Shown piece by piece: positions 54,090 through 64,000 of a stretch of DNA of 64,000 nt. The stretch is from NCBI RefSeq assembly GCF_030269925.1, contig NC_085120.1, positions 11,559,501 to 11,623,500 of the forward strand. Direction: 5' to 3'. The notes beneath the pieces are model-generated. The model did no database searches, was not told where the DNA came from, and saw only the letters and a list, made by a program, of their open reading frames with translations. Position 1 is the stretch's first letter. Every line of letters begins with the position of its first letter. The stretch is from Bombyx mori. Its lineage: Eukaryota; Arthropoda; Insecta; Lepidoptera; Bombycidae. A program made the translations under genes and the position numbers.

Positions 54090-54329
54090 TTATTTATTGC
54101 TTGGATGTGTGGACGAGTTCAAAGCCCACCTGGTGTTAAATGGTTAGTGGAGCCCATAGACATCTACAACGTAAATGCGCCACCCACCTTGAGATATAAG
54201 TTCTAAGGTCTCAGTATAGTTACAACGGCTGCCCCATCCTTCAAACCGAAACGCATTACTGCTTCACGGCAGAGATAGGCACGGCGGTGGTACCTACCCG
54301 TGCGGGCTCACAAGAGGTCCTACCACCAA
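54090..54329 (-). repeat. Bm1 SINE, head-less body
   Basis: tttatttattgcttggatgtgtggacg to gaggtcctaccacca. Confidence 0.9.
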
Positions 54330-54336
54330 TAAAAGT

Positions 54337-54605
54337 AGATAACACGAGTGACAAATGGCGCAGTGTCATCAACCCCACAAAAAGCACAGCCGTGCTCTTC
54401 AAAAGGAATCGCCCTGCCGACACCACGTCGAGTATCACCTCTTGTATTTGGCAAAATACCATTCCCGTCATAGCTCTCTTTACCCAACCTAAAATATATC
54501 TTGGGCCGATAATACTTACTTAGGTCACCCTCGACATAGGCATGACATTTCATCCCCACATACAGACAGTCTTTGACGAGTTCGCCTTCTTGTTCATAAA
54601 CCAAG
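54337..54605 (+). pseudogene. Jockey-clade reverse transcriptase fragment
   Basis: Plus frame reads DKWRSVINPTKSTAVLFKRN and later PKIYLG. In a shifted frame it gives VTLDIGMTFHPHIQTV. In Jockey RTs these blocks are the KWR..INP.KS..VLF motif and the (V)KYLGVTLD...TF..HI motif after the catalytic region. An insertion of about 20 bases separates YLG from VTLD. A 94-codon minus ORF over the same bases is a shadow. The fragment starts directly at the Bm1 border. Confidence 0.72.
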
Positions 54606-55022
54606 TCACGGGTTTAATACTACACGTGCTATTTACTTTTTTAAAGTTTTCTTCACAAGTGCTCACGATTGACGAGCCATTAGAATTTAACTTACATTAT
54701 AACTGATATGAATGACGGTTGCGTTTAAAATGTTTAGTTCCTTCCAAGCTTATAAGGGAAATCCATCTACAAAATCATATTTGTTCTATGTCACCTTGAA
54801 AAGGAAAACCCGTAAAGACGTTTTCCCGTAGCGGATACGGACTGAAGGAAATTCAGTCGTAAAACCATCGAAATGATAACGCTATAAATAAGTTTGACTA
54901 GCGATCTCTGGGTATTTGTTCTAATAATATCAAGCTGACGTCCACTTTGGGTAGCACCAAGTTTTTCTCTTTTGAAGGCAGAGGAACTACACCTGATTAT
55001 TACTAGTGACTGATGCACACTT
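54606..55022. other. No recognised feature
   Basis: Unassigned. Confidence 0.3.
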
Positions 55023-55265
55023 TACTGGTGGTAAGACCTCTTGTGAGTCCGCGCGGGTAGGTACCACCACTGCCTATTTTTGCCGTAAAGCAGTAGTGCG
55101 TTTCGGTTTGAAGGGTGGGCATCCGTTGTAACTATACTTGAGACCTTAGAACTTATGTCTCAAGGTGGATGGCGCAGTTACGATGTAGATGTCTATGGGC
55201 TCCAGTAACCACTTAGCACCAGGTGGGCTGTGAGCTCGTCCAACCATCTAAGCAATAAATAAATA
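55023..55265 (+). repeat. Bm1 SINE, head-less body
   Basis: tactggtggtaagacctc to catctaagcaataaataaataaaac. Confidence 0.9.
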
Positions 55266-55781
55266 AAACACGGACATTTATAAAGCCAGATAACTAAGCC
55301 GTTGTTTGCAGCTAAAACCAGATCTGCGTTAGTCGATACTATAGCCAATAAACATCAAATATATCAACACCACCTATGAGGTCGATGAATGATAAGAGGT
55401 CGAAGCCTCAATTTTATTGTGTAGCGATCATCGTAGTCTTACAGCTGTAATGCATGAGGTCTTTGCGCTGAGAATATGGCGCTAGCCGTATGGCCTCACT
55501 TTACGACCCACAAACAAAACAGTTTAAGTTCAATTTGATATGATTCATTAATGTCAACTTCGAGTCGAGTGGTTAGTGATTTGGTCTATTGTATCGCGAA
55601 TTTCTGGCTCGTTTCTTAGACTTAGCGAAGGCATTCGTTTCGGGTTAGCAATAATAATTTCACCATTAACTAGAACCTCGTTAAGACAAAACATTGATTG
55701 ATAATTTTAGACCTTGTGTAATCAGACACCATTCTCAGATATAACATAAAATACTACTGGTGTCTTTCGTGATCCCCCAAA
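55266..55781. other. No recognised feature
   Basis: Unassigned, no gene. Confidence 0.35.
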
Positions 55782-56090
55782 TCTATATATATAAAAGAAA
55801 GTCGTGTTAGTTACACTATTTATAACTCCAGAACGGCTGAACTGATTTGGCTGAAAATTGGTGAGGAGGTAGCTTAGAACCAGGAGAAGGACATAGGATA
55901 CTTTTTATCACGTTCCCATTGGGACGTGTCATAAAACGTGGTATAACAAAACGCAACTGATATGTAATAATAAAACGCAACTGACAGCTACACGTAATAT
56001 ATTCTATGGTTAAAGTAGAATTTTGAACTTGACCAGTTGATGTGTTTGAAACAAACCGTGTGGCGGAACAAAGTTCGCCGGGTCCACTAA
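55782..56090 (+). mobile_element. Non-autonomous Helitron, family C
   Basis: Starts TCTATATATATAAAAGAAAG after an A. It contains ccagaacggctgaactgatttggctgaaaattgg and ends aaagttcgccgggtccactaa (CTAA) before a T. Confidence 0.78.
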
Positions 56091-56164
56091 TATCTAATGA
56101 AGACTAAGCTAACACAGTCGTCATCGATGCTCTGACGGTGACCACAGATAATTGAAGATGAAGA

Positions 56165-56297
56165 TTTTAACTATACTGAGATCTTAGAACTCATATATCA
56201 AGGAGGGTGGCAATATTTACGTTGTAGATGTCTTTGGGCTCCGGTAACCACTTAACACCAGGGTTGTGAGCTCGTCCATCCATACATGGAATAAAAC
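56165..56297 (+). repeat. Bm1 SINE 3' half
   Basis: aactatactgagatcttagaactcatatatcaagg to gtccatccatacatggaataaaac. Confidence 0.85.
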
Positions 56298-56307
56298 ATA
56301 ATAGTTA

Positions 56308-56532
56308 AAAAAAACTAACAAAATACATTTTTATAGAAAATCCAACTAAAAAATAGAAAATAGATTTTAAATTTGAATTAAAAATTGTGTAAGAAAAAAT
56401 TATTTTAATGTAAAAAAAGCGTGGGGTGATTTTCAGAATATTATCAAAATAACCCTTCTACTCATATCTGTTCATAAAATATTTATAACTACTGTTATCA
56501 TGCACCCCACGCTTTTTTTTACAAAAAAATTA
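56308..56532. mobile_element. Rearranged copy of the fold-back MITE
   Basis: The left part (actaacaaaatacatttttatagaaaatccaactaa) and interior (cttctactcatatctg, ttataactactg) match 36732-37001. The right end differs: aaaaaaagcgtggggtga at about 56413 is inverted as tgcaccccacgctttttttta at about 56500, making new inner ends. Confidence 0.7.
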
Positions 56533-56537
56533 TATAT

Positions 56538-56772
56538 ATCGACGCTTGAAAGGCAAACGTGACTAAGCGGCAATGCGTGAACTTTACAGCAGACTAATTT
56601 AAAGTTGAAATACCTGAAAAAAAATCTATTTTAACGAATCTAGCTCTAGGATTGAAATGATTTTAATAGACCTAGATAAATTTTTTTTTGCGTATCAAAT
56701 ATGGTTATTGCCTATCATTTATGTAGAAAGCAGTTATTGTCGCTTAGTCACCTTTGCCTTTCCAGCGTCGAT
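56538..56772. mobile_element. TA-type MITE with 35-bp TIRs
   Basis: cgacgcttgaaaggcaaacgtgactaagcggcaat (56540-56574) is the inverse of 56736-56770 with three mismatches. Tatata flanks both ends, as for Tc1/mariner-type target sites. About 231 bp, non-coding. Confidence 0.8.
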
Positions 56773-56939
56773 ATATATATAAGATCAGATTAAGACGACT
56801 TTTGAATCCAGCATCAATGTCGCTATCCACTGCGCGGAGGACAGGAGTGAATGGAGGAACATAGTCCTAACAAAAGTGTTCCGTAAAGGTCATGACCCTC
56901 AGCACTGAAGAATACAACGCACGGAGGAGGATATAACTA

Positions 56940-58094
56940 GTCAGGTCATAAGTATTGTCACACAGTAAAAACTTTTCTTTTAGAATGCTAGCCACAAAAA
57001 AATTTATTGAATTCGAATTTCGAATTGTTCATGAAAATAAAAATGTATACTTTTAGAATTTTACTCATTTTTAAATATGGAATGGACGCTTGAAGAAGAC
57101 CGTGTTGCAGTTATTGCGTTGCATCGTTGCGGTTACGCGCCAATTCAAATTTTTAACATACTGAAAAATTTGAATATAACCAAAAGATTCGTTTATCGTA
57201 CCATCAAACGATACAATGAAGACTCTAGTGTAGATGACAGGTCAAGAAGTGGTCGCCCTCGGTCTGTTAGGACTCCAGCAGCGATAAAAGCTGTGAAGGC
57301 GCGAATTCAAAGAAATCCCAAATGTAAGCAGAAACTGTTGGCCCTTCAGATGGGGTTAAGCAGAACCACGGTGAAAAGGCTGTTAAATGAAGACTTTACC
57401 GTAGAAGAGAGCTACAACAAACAAAATGATAAGGTGTACGCACACAGTAGTGAAGAAGCGAGCAACCGTATTCCGCGTGTCCAACGAGATCATTTTCCAT
57501 CCTCGCTCATGGTATGGTTGGGAGTTTCTTATTGGGGCTTAACAGAGGTACATTTTTGTCAGAAAGGTGTAAAAACGAATGCAGTTGTGTATCAAAATAC
57601 AGTCCTGACGAACCTTGTGGAACCTGTTTCTCATACCATGTTCAATAACAGGCACTGGGTATTCCAACAAGATTCGGCGCCAGCTCATAGAGCGAAGAGC
57701 ACACAAGACTGGCTGGCGGCGCGTGAAATCGACTTCATCCGGCACGAAGACTGGCCCTCCTCCAGTCCAGATTTGAATCCGTTAGATTACAAGATATGAC
57801 AACACTTGAAAGAAAAGGCGTGCTCAAAGCCTCATCCCAATTTGGAGTCACTCAAGACATCCTTGATTAAGGCAGCCGCCGATATTGACATGGACCTCGT
57901 TCGTGCTGCGATAGACGACTGGCCGCGCAGATTGAAGGCCTGTATTCAAAATCACGGAGGTCATTTTGAATAAACTTTAGTGTCATAAGAATCTATGTTT
58001 TGTTAAGTTCATTTTGGTATATGAATGGTTACATAATGAATAAACTTGTTTCAATTATTTTACATTAAACATGTGACAGAATTTATGACCTGAC
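56940..58094 (+). mobile_element. maT-type (DD37D) mariner element
   Basis: The ends gtcaggtcataagtattgtcacaca (from 56940) and, inverted, gtcaggtcataaattctgtcacatg (to 58094) are imperfect TIRs of about 25-28 bp. TA dinucleotides at 56938-56939 and 58095-58096 are the target duplication. The element is 1155 bp and carries one transposase gene with a nonsense codon and an apparent internal deletion, so it is not autonomous now. Confidence 0.88.
57077..57973 (+). pseudogene. Mariner (maT/DD37D) transposase, one stop, internal deletion
   Basis: The frame runs 298 codons from ATG 57077 to TAA 57971-57973 with a single TGA at 57797-57799, where the family has Trp (after LNPLDYKI). The N-terminus has helix-turn-helix units (IFNILKNLNITKRFVYRTIK, and later GLSRTTVKRLLNE) with a GRPRS linker between. 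The catalytic core has MVWLGVSYWG, VFQQDSAPAH (second Asp) and SSPDLNPLDY (third Asp), with 37 residues between them. The sequence passes from RLLNED straight to FTVEESYNKQND, so the segment with the first catalytic Asp seems deleted in frame. The product would be about 300 residues against roughly 340-350 for intact relatives (family knowledge). Expected to be inactive. Confidence 0.87.
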
Positions 58095-58096
58095 TA

Positions 58097-58636
58097 GGTC
58101 TATATATATATCAGTGTCTACATAGTTAATTATGTATAGCGTCAAAGAAATCTTGGCAATGCGTATTGACTTTAAATATACTAAAAAAAACTTTTGATCC
58201 GGAGAATCCCTTCTCTGTAACATATTATATGTATATGTTTTATGCGGTTCCGTATGAGGATCGGCTTTCGTTCCCACCTCATCGCATTTCCAGGGCGCCG
58301 TAAATACGGCCTTTGGTTAAATCTCATTTATTTCATGAATTATTCCGTTATAAGGTTCTTTGAATACTAATATATTGAACCCTATCTTCTTTATGTGGGA
58401 ATGACGAGTTTGATATATTCCAGCTATAAAACCTGGGATATAGAAAGGGGATACAGGGCCTTATTATCGTATCTCTTTCATGAGCTCATTTGAAGGGCTC
58501 GCGTCCTAATAGGTCTAGAATCTAGAGTCTGAATGAAGGTCTATAAATTTGTGTCACATTTGATATGTAAAGAAAATTTTCGGCAAATATTTCTAAGGTA
58601 TTTTTTATGTTCATAGCCTATCCGATAACAGTCATG
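58097..58636. other. No recognised feature
   Basis: Unassigned. Confidence 0.35.
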
Positions 58637-58821
58637 CCATGAAGCAGTAATGCGTTTCGGTTTGAAGGGTGGGGCAGCCGTTGTAACTATACTGAGACCT
58701 TAGAGCTCATGTCTCAGAGTGGGTGGTGGCATTTGCATTGTAGATGTCTATGGGCTCCAGTAACCACTAAATACCAGTGGGCTGTGAGTTCGTCCACCTG
58801 TCTAAGCAATAAATAAAAAAC
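58637..58821 (+). repeat. Bm1 SINE 3' half
   Basis: gccatgaagcagtaatgcgtttcgg to gtctaagcaataaataaaaaac. Confidence 0.87.
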
Positions 58822-59549
58822 ATGCTGATTCGATTTTACTATATACTATTTTATTCTTTGGTATCTGAAGGTAGTCAAATGAAATGCAACTATGAAGTTA
58901 ACAGGCATAATCAAATATGAGTTACAACTCAGTCATTTAGTACGATTTAGTAGAATACTGAAAGTTTAGGCGATTTATTACCGAATGCCACACACACGTG
59001 CGGTTTACATAGTCGGTTTTGTTTGGTACATGTCATAATCGGGTAGCGAATTGTTAAAAAGATTCAAATATAATTAATGCCTATTTACATATATAACTTA
59101 GATATTTGTTTAGACTAAAACCTAAAAATATATATTTCTAGTTCATAAAAATGTGTAAATTACATTTAAATGTTATCGTATATAACCGATACAGGAAAAT
59201 TAGAAGTGGGCATATATCCGTAATGTAGTGGAGATACAAATGTAATAAAAAAGCTAGATTCCACCACGATAGCTCTTACTATTAATATTAAATAATATCC
59301 ATGATGTATTTATTAATCGGACCACGCTATTCTTGAAAAATCTCGATTTTCCTAACGAAAAGTATACCAATGTGCATTTAGATTTTTTCTATCAAAACTA
59401 ATATCTTGTTTTCCTATCTTAAATATATTATTTAAAAAAAAAAACAAGGTGAATATTGCACCTTAATTTTAGGATTTAGATCCCGATCTCTTAGATGCTC
59501 TTCGCAAGGAAAAACTTATATCACAGACTTACTTATATCAAACATATAT
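58822..59549. other. AT-rich sequence, nothing recognised
   Basis: No recognisable coding or repeat structure. Confidence 0.4.
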
Positions 59550-59713
59550 CAGTCAGTAACCGGAAGTACTCGAAACGAAACAGCGAACGGAGCACCTGAA
59601 GCGAAGCGGAAGAAGTGAATTGAGAATTTTAAAGTGTTCTGTGTGTGTTCTAAGTGATAAATACAGTTTTAAGTTGTACTTTGGTGGAAGTAACAGCCCC
59701 CCAGCGCGTAACA
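59550..59713 (+). repeat. Partial LTR starting at the initiator
   Basis: Begins catcagtcagtaaccgg-like at the point corresponding to the predicted start site of 53249-53678. It keeps gaagcgaagcggaagaag and ends ccagcgcgtaaca. The U3/TATA part is absent. Roughly 85% like the first copy by eye. Confidence 0.6.
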
Positions 59714-59747
59714 ATATTATAGTTAGAACAAGACAAGAAAAAGCATA

Positions 59748-60047
59748 TCTATATTATTATAATATATAAAAATGAAATGCTGTTCGTTAGTCTCGCTAAA
59801 ACTCGAGAACGGCTGGACCGATTTGGCTAATTTTGGTCTTGAATTATTTGTGGAAGTCCAGAGAAGGTTTAAAAAGTTGATGAATATGAAAACGCTAGGA
59901 ATTAAATATAAAATAAAAAATTTGGTTTCCCTTTGATGTGTTCCCCGTCGGACGGATTCCTTTTGTTTGTTTTAAGTTTATTTTATACAAAAGTTTAGGT
60001 ATTTTATTTATCGATTGAGGCACTACGAAGTCTGCCGGGTTAGCTGG
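59748..60047 (+). mobile_element. Non-autonomous Helitron, family C-like
   Basis: Starts TCTATATTATTATAATATAT after an A. It contains gagaacggctggaccgatttggct and ends tctgccgggttagctgg (CTGG) before a T. Confidence 0.72.
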
Positions 60048-61290
60048 TTCTTTATAAAACAGCTGTCAGCTTATACATTAGACACGGGACAAGTAGGTCA
60101 TCGATTAGCGGTTACCGCCTTATAATAATTCACGGCCTTGCTAGCTGATTGGCGAGGCCCCTATCTGCTTAGTACAGTCGCCACGGGATTTACTATACGA
60201 TTGTGTTCCATTTACATTACTAAGGGATATGTGTATCTAGTAACATGTTGGTTTTTATTTCACGCACGCATTTATATATTGGTAACGTCATTTAGGTCTG
60301 ATATTAAAAGATTTTACGCATCTATAGAACCTCATTTGAGATTGCTACATCAGAATTTATATTATCTGTGACACTAAAAAAGTTACCGCCAAAAGTTGAA
60401 CTAGTCAAAAAAGTGGAACCGCATGAAATGCTGTGAAAATAAATTTTACTAATTAATGCGATAATTAGTAGTATCGCGTGTTTGTTTAAGTACATACACC
60501 GTTTTCGATAGATAAAGTTATGACGTCGAACACATGAGATTGCTATCATCAGACACATGTAGGTACAATTATCTTCATGCATTTCCCCTTAAGATACGTC
60601 TTTGGCGTCTACTATGGCGCTTATCTGTGGCGTTTCGTAAACAGCTAGCTAGCTTAATAATCTTCTTTAATAATTTTATGGCTTTTGCATTATTATTTTT
60701 TGTTACTTTAGTGTTTCATCAGCCTTAAATATGTAATGACAGTAGTTTATTGACTGCTTAGCATTGACTGTGGGAAAATGAAACAAAGCCGCTGGACGTA
60801 GCTTCTCGAATCCTACCACTGAGCTTTCAGTTATTATCCAACTTGTTACGGAGACTTTATTTCATCCCACCTCATCTCGTATCATTTAATTTCATCCCAA
60901 TTGATTAAAGTCTCAAATCATTTCAACTCTCATCGCTCTATATAATTTTTCATAAAACTGATTATGTAAATATGCACAACTGAAGATTTTTATAAACTCG
61001 ACACTGACAATAATAGCGATGCAAGAAGTCAATTGCCATACTTAAAAAAAATAAGAGGAAGACTGTACAATTCACAACTAACCACAGATGAATCAGGTGG
61101 TAATGGATGATGTCTTTCGTGAGATGAGTCCAATTTTCTTACACTTTCTTACACTTCTACGTAATAATGACAATCATAGAAAAATCTGGAGTAATTTATA
61201 ATTTTGACAGCGGGGCAGGCTGAATGTTCTCACTTTGTTGTTGCGACTGTTGTCTTACTGAGTTGCGACAAGTAGGTTTGTTTTTAATAT
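60048..61290. other. AT-rich sequence, nothing recognised
   Basis: ORFs of 64-86 codons on both strands have no motifs. No repeat was assigned. Confidence 0.4.
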
Positions 61291-61534
61291 TTTTTTATTG
61301 CTTAAGTGGGTGGGCAAGCTCACGGCTCACCTGGTGTTACGTGGTTACTGGATTCCATAGACATCTACAAAGTAAATACCGCCCACCTTGAGACATGAGT
61401 TCCAAGGTCTCCGTTTTTACCGTACTACGACCGCCCTTCCCTTCGAACCGAAACGCATTACTGCTTCACGGCAGAAATAGGCAGAGTGGTGGTACCTACC
61501 CGTGCAGACACACAAGACATCCTAGCACCAGTAA
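61291..61534 (-). repeat. Bm1 SINE, head-less body
   Basis: tttttttattgcttaagtgggtggg to catcctagcaccagta. Moderately diverged. Confidence 0.88.
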
Positions 61535-61829
61535 AAGAAAGTAGTAGGTATAGAAATATAATCAGATTCAAGTTTTTACTTACACCACCAAAATATTGAC
61601 ACTTACTAGGTAACTTATCATACAGTCCTTTAGCTTGAACGAATTTGACAACGAAATTCAGTTACATATTTTAGCTCGTGGTTTCACCGACGAAGATAAA
61701 TCTATCAACTCAAACGTTTACTTAGGACACATTTTTTATTCACATCGCGGCCTGCTCAATGTTTGAGCACAATTTAGTTGCTGTAAGGTGGGCATGACCC
61801 AAGTTGTGTAGTGAGGGTTTTCTTTGCCT
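61535..61829. other. No recognised feature
   Basis: Unassigned. Confidence 0.3.
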
Positions 61830-62320
61830 ACCTGTCAGTAGTCTCGAAAGGCTATTCTGGCTTTATCATGACTGAGTGACGAGATCACGAGGTTAAGCCT
61901 GAAAGGATTTGCTAACATCTCATTTTCTCGCATTAAAAGTGTATAATCTCAAAACTTACTAATTTTACAGGAGAAGGTTTTAAAGGTTTATTTAACATGT
62001 GATATTTTTAATATTAATCATCTATGCAACATTAATTTTTTACCAGTTATCTGTCTTTTAATGTAAGATAAAATTATGTATTAATTTTGTTAATAGCAGT
62101 AAAGATATAGGTAAATTTAAAAAAAAAAAAAAAACTACGCTCTTTTGACAGTATTTATGAGAAAAATAATGGTGATACCAAATTATTCCGCATATTAACC
62201 CAATTTCGAATATTTTTGGAAATTGTACACTTTTAATGCGAGAAGACGATATGTCCTAGCGAGAGCAGGGTGCTTCTGCGATTCTAACACCGGATCAAAT
62301 CGCGACCCGCTAAGAAGAAG
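61830..62320 (+). repeat. L1-like LINE 3' fragment split by a MITE
   Basis: cctgtcagtagtctcgaaaggctattctggc ... gatttgctaacatc ends near 61920 and resumes at 62253 with cctagcgagagcagggtgcttctgcg, accggatcaaatcgcgacccgctaagaag. The order matches uninterrupted copies. Confidence 0.6.
61925..62244. mobile_element. MITE with 19-bp perfect TIRs
   Basis: ttctcgcattaaaagtgta at 61925-61943 is the exact inverse of 62226-62244. The interior is AT-rich with an A-run at 62120 and non-coding. It interrupts the LINE fragment. No clear target duplication seen. Confidence 0.75.
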
Positions 62321-63480
62321 ACAATTTATGGCGGCTACGACAAGAGTGTTATCGTCCGTGCCGCTTTCTCGGAGAAGCGTTCTGACGCTGCCTTTAGATA
62401 CTTAGGGATGATTCTAACTCCAAGCCCTTGTCAAAATAATCATCGAAGATTTTTTTTTACATAATAATATGTTCTGTTCACGAGTTGGTTCACTCCTAAG
62501 ACGTTTGTAATAACAATCTTTCGAAAAAAATTATGCCTGTTAATATATTGTTCGGTGATTAATATAGTTTCGATAATTGATCGATTTGTATTTTATGTTC
62601 TAATGTTATGTTTTGAGCTAAAGATAAGACATAATTAAAAAGAGAGTATTAAATCAAATTTACTGCGCTGATCCTATGTATGTATTTTATATCATCATCA
62701 TGGCATGTGTTCTTGAAACTATAGTAATAATTACCAGTTTCGTAAGGGTAAATCAGGATTATGTCCTGATAGTGCATATTAACAATTACACTTTTTTATT
62801 AATATTTTTCCAAGATACTTTGCAATACCGTACTTCATGCTACTTACTTTATGAAGTGATGAGCTTTCTGCATAAACTTTAAATCTCAAAACAAACAGGG
62901 TAACAATTTGAAAAACATCGATTTTTCTGTATTTTTATTTCAGACCAGACAATATATCAAGAAAATTGTAAATCTTGATTTTAAAACGACGAAGTTTCAT
63001 ATGACCGTTCTTTTGAGCCCTAGGGATGAATTAATAAATAAATAAAACATTCCTTTTTGGATGCTTACACTATAAAAGTTTATAGCATTTCCTTAGACCC
63101 TGCGTTGACGAATTATCAGCGTAATGACAAGTAATTAAATATATACAGATGATAACATGGATTTAGCTGCCAAAAACATACACACAGGAAAATGGGAACT
63201 TTGTACGGATACTTGTCGTTCAACATCAAGCTTTAGAAGCTCACTCTTTAGGATAATTATCATATGAGTGTCTACTGTTGAACAATTAATTCTCTTTTTA
63301 TTATATTTTTTGGACAATGTATATTTTACGAACGTATTCTACCAAGCATACAGATTCTTGCACTAATCTCAATACGACGGAGTATTCGAAGCGTCCGTAA
63401 TCCAATGGATAAGATTGAAACCACAACTGTATTACCAGAATGCATTTAGAAGAATACAAATATAACTAGGATAGTGGTAT
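62321..63480. other. AT-rich sequence, nothing recognised
   Basis: A tRNA-like scrap (gcgtccgtaatccaatggataag) is near 63391. No gene was supported. Confidence 0.4.
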
Positions 63481-63570
63481 ATGGATGCAGGCAGCGCAGG
63501 ACCGATCTTTGTGGCGAGGCTTGGGGGAGGCCTATGTCCAGCAGTGGACGTCTGTGGGCTGATAATAATA
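63481..63570 (+). repeat. RTE LINE terminal codons and 3' end
   Basis: Encodes WMQAAQDRSLWRGLGEAY then VQQWTSVG and stop. It is followed by an AT-rich tail (ataataatatatatt). Confidence 0.75.
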
Positions 63571-64000
63571 TATATTATTATAATAATAGTGGTGTCAATT
63601 AAAAACACTAAAAATAAAAAATAAAAACGTTATAAAATATTAATCAAAACCCAAATGAAAAATACATCTAGCACCGAAATCACGAATAGATATTCGATGA
63701 GTTTTCTTGTCATCCCCGAGGCCTTCCAATTGCTCCAACTTTCCGACTTCACAAATTTCCCTCCAAGTCTTTTCTATTTCCCTCGTCGAAAAGTCAGGCG
63801 TGCCTATTTATCACACACCCGCTGAATAAAAGATGTACGTACGAGGTCGGACGGACCTCCATGTATATATTATTTTAGCGTGAAAATTTTGAATTTATAT
63901 TACAGATTAATGATAAAGTTTGGATTTTATTTTGCACATTATAATAAACGGTATTCCAATAGGACTAAGGCTGACTCTATAAAATATCTTAGTTGTTAGA
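63571..64000. other. No recognised feature
   Basis: AT-rich to the window end. Confidence 0.35.

Noticed and set aside
53249..59713. The two LTR-like segments as the ends of one 6.4-kb retrotransposon
   Set aside because: They differ clearly by eye, the second lacks U3, and the DNA between holds Bm1, Helitrons, MITEs and a mariner but no gag or pol.

Overview
The window looks like lepidopteran nuclear DNA, most likely silkworm (Bombyx mori or B. mandarina). It is AT-rich, has no supportable intact host protein-coding gene, and is packed with the Bombyx SINE Bm1 (tRNA-like head, poly-A tail). At least 25 Bm1 pieces lie on both strands. With them are lepidopteran tRNA-derived SINEs, short non-autonomous Helitrons (TC...CTRR ends inserted between A and T), and 3' ends of RTE-, R1- and Jockey/CR1-type non-LTR elements. 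All family names are from recognition of motifs; no database search was run.

The one element with near-complete coding capacity is a Ty3/gypsy LTR retrotransposon on the minus strand (8868-14653). Its two 264-bp LTRs appear identical, it is flanked by a 5-bp target duplication (atctt), and it has a primer-binding-site candidate, a polypurine tract, a Gag-protease ORF and a full RT-RNase H-integrase ORF. The two ORFs overlap by 31 bases in a -1 relation at an unusual place, the protease/RT border. There is no env. Identical LTRs imply a very recent insertion.

Layout. 0-8.8 kb: Bm1, an L1-like LINE 3' piece, an old irritans-type mariner relic, a Helitron and RTE ends. 8.9-14.7 kb: the gypsy element. 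14.7-23.4 kb: Bm1 pieces, a perfect 19-bp hairpin at a LINE end, one tRNA-SINE and an R1-like 3' region. 24.0-27.8 kb: four copies of one Helitron family. 28-34 kb: Bm1, Helitrons and LINE tails. 34.4-34.6 kb: a CpG-rich island with a good splice donor on the minus strand, the only candidate for a host promoter and first exon. 35-46.5 kb: Bm1 and LINE fragments. 46.2-53 kb: SINE, Helitron and Bm1, with a long featureless block at 49.4-51.6 kb. 53.2-60 kb: two related LTR fragments, a Jockey RT fragment, two MITEs, a maT-type (DD37D) mariner with TIRs and one nonsense codon, and Helitrons. 60-64 kb: mostly unrecognised AT-rich DNA, plus a LINE split by a MITE and an RTE tail.

No genes here work together as a host pathway. 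The biology is a record of successive transposition, with the gypsy element the youngest clear event. The region is best read as intergenic or intronic DNA. The possible exon at 34.4 kb would be spliced toward lower coordinates.
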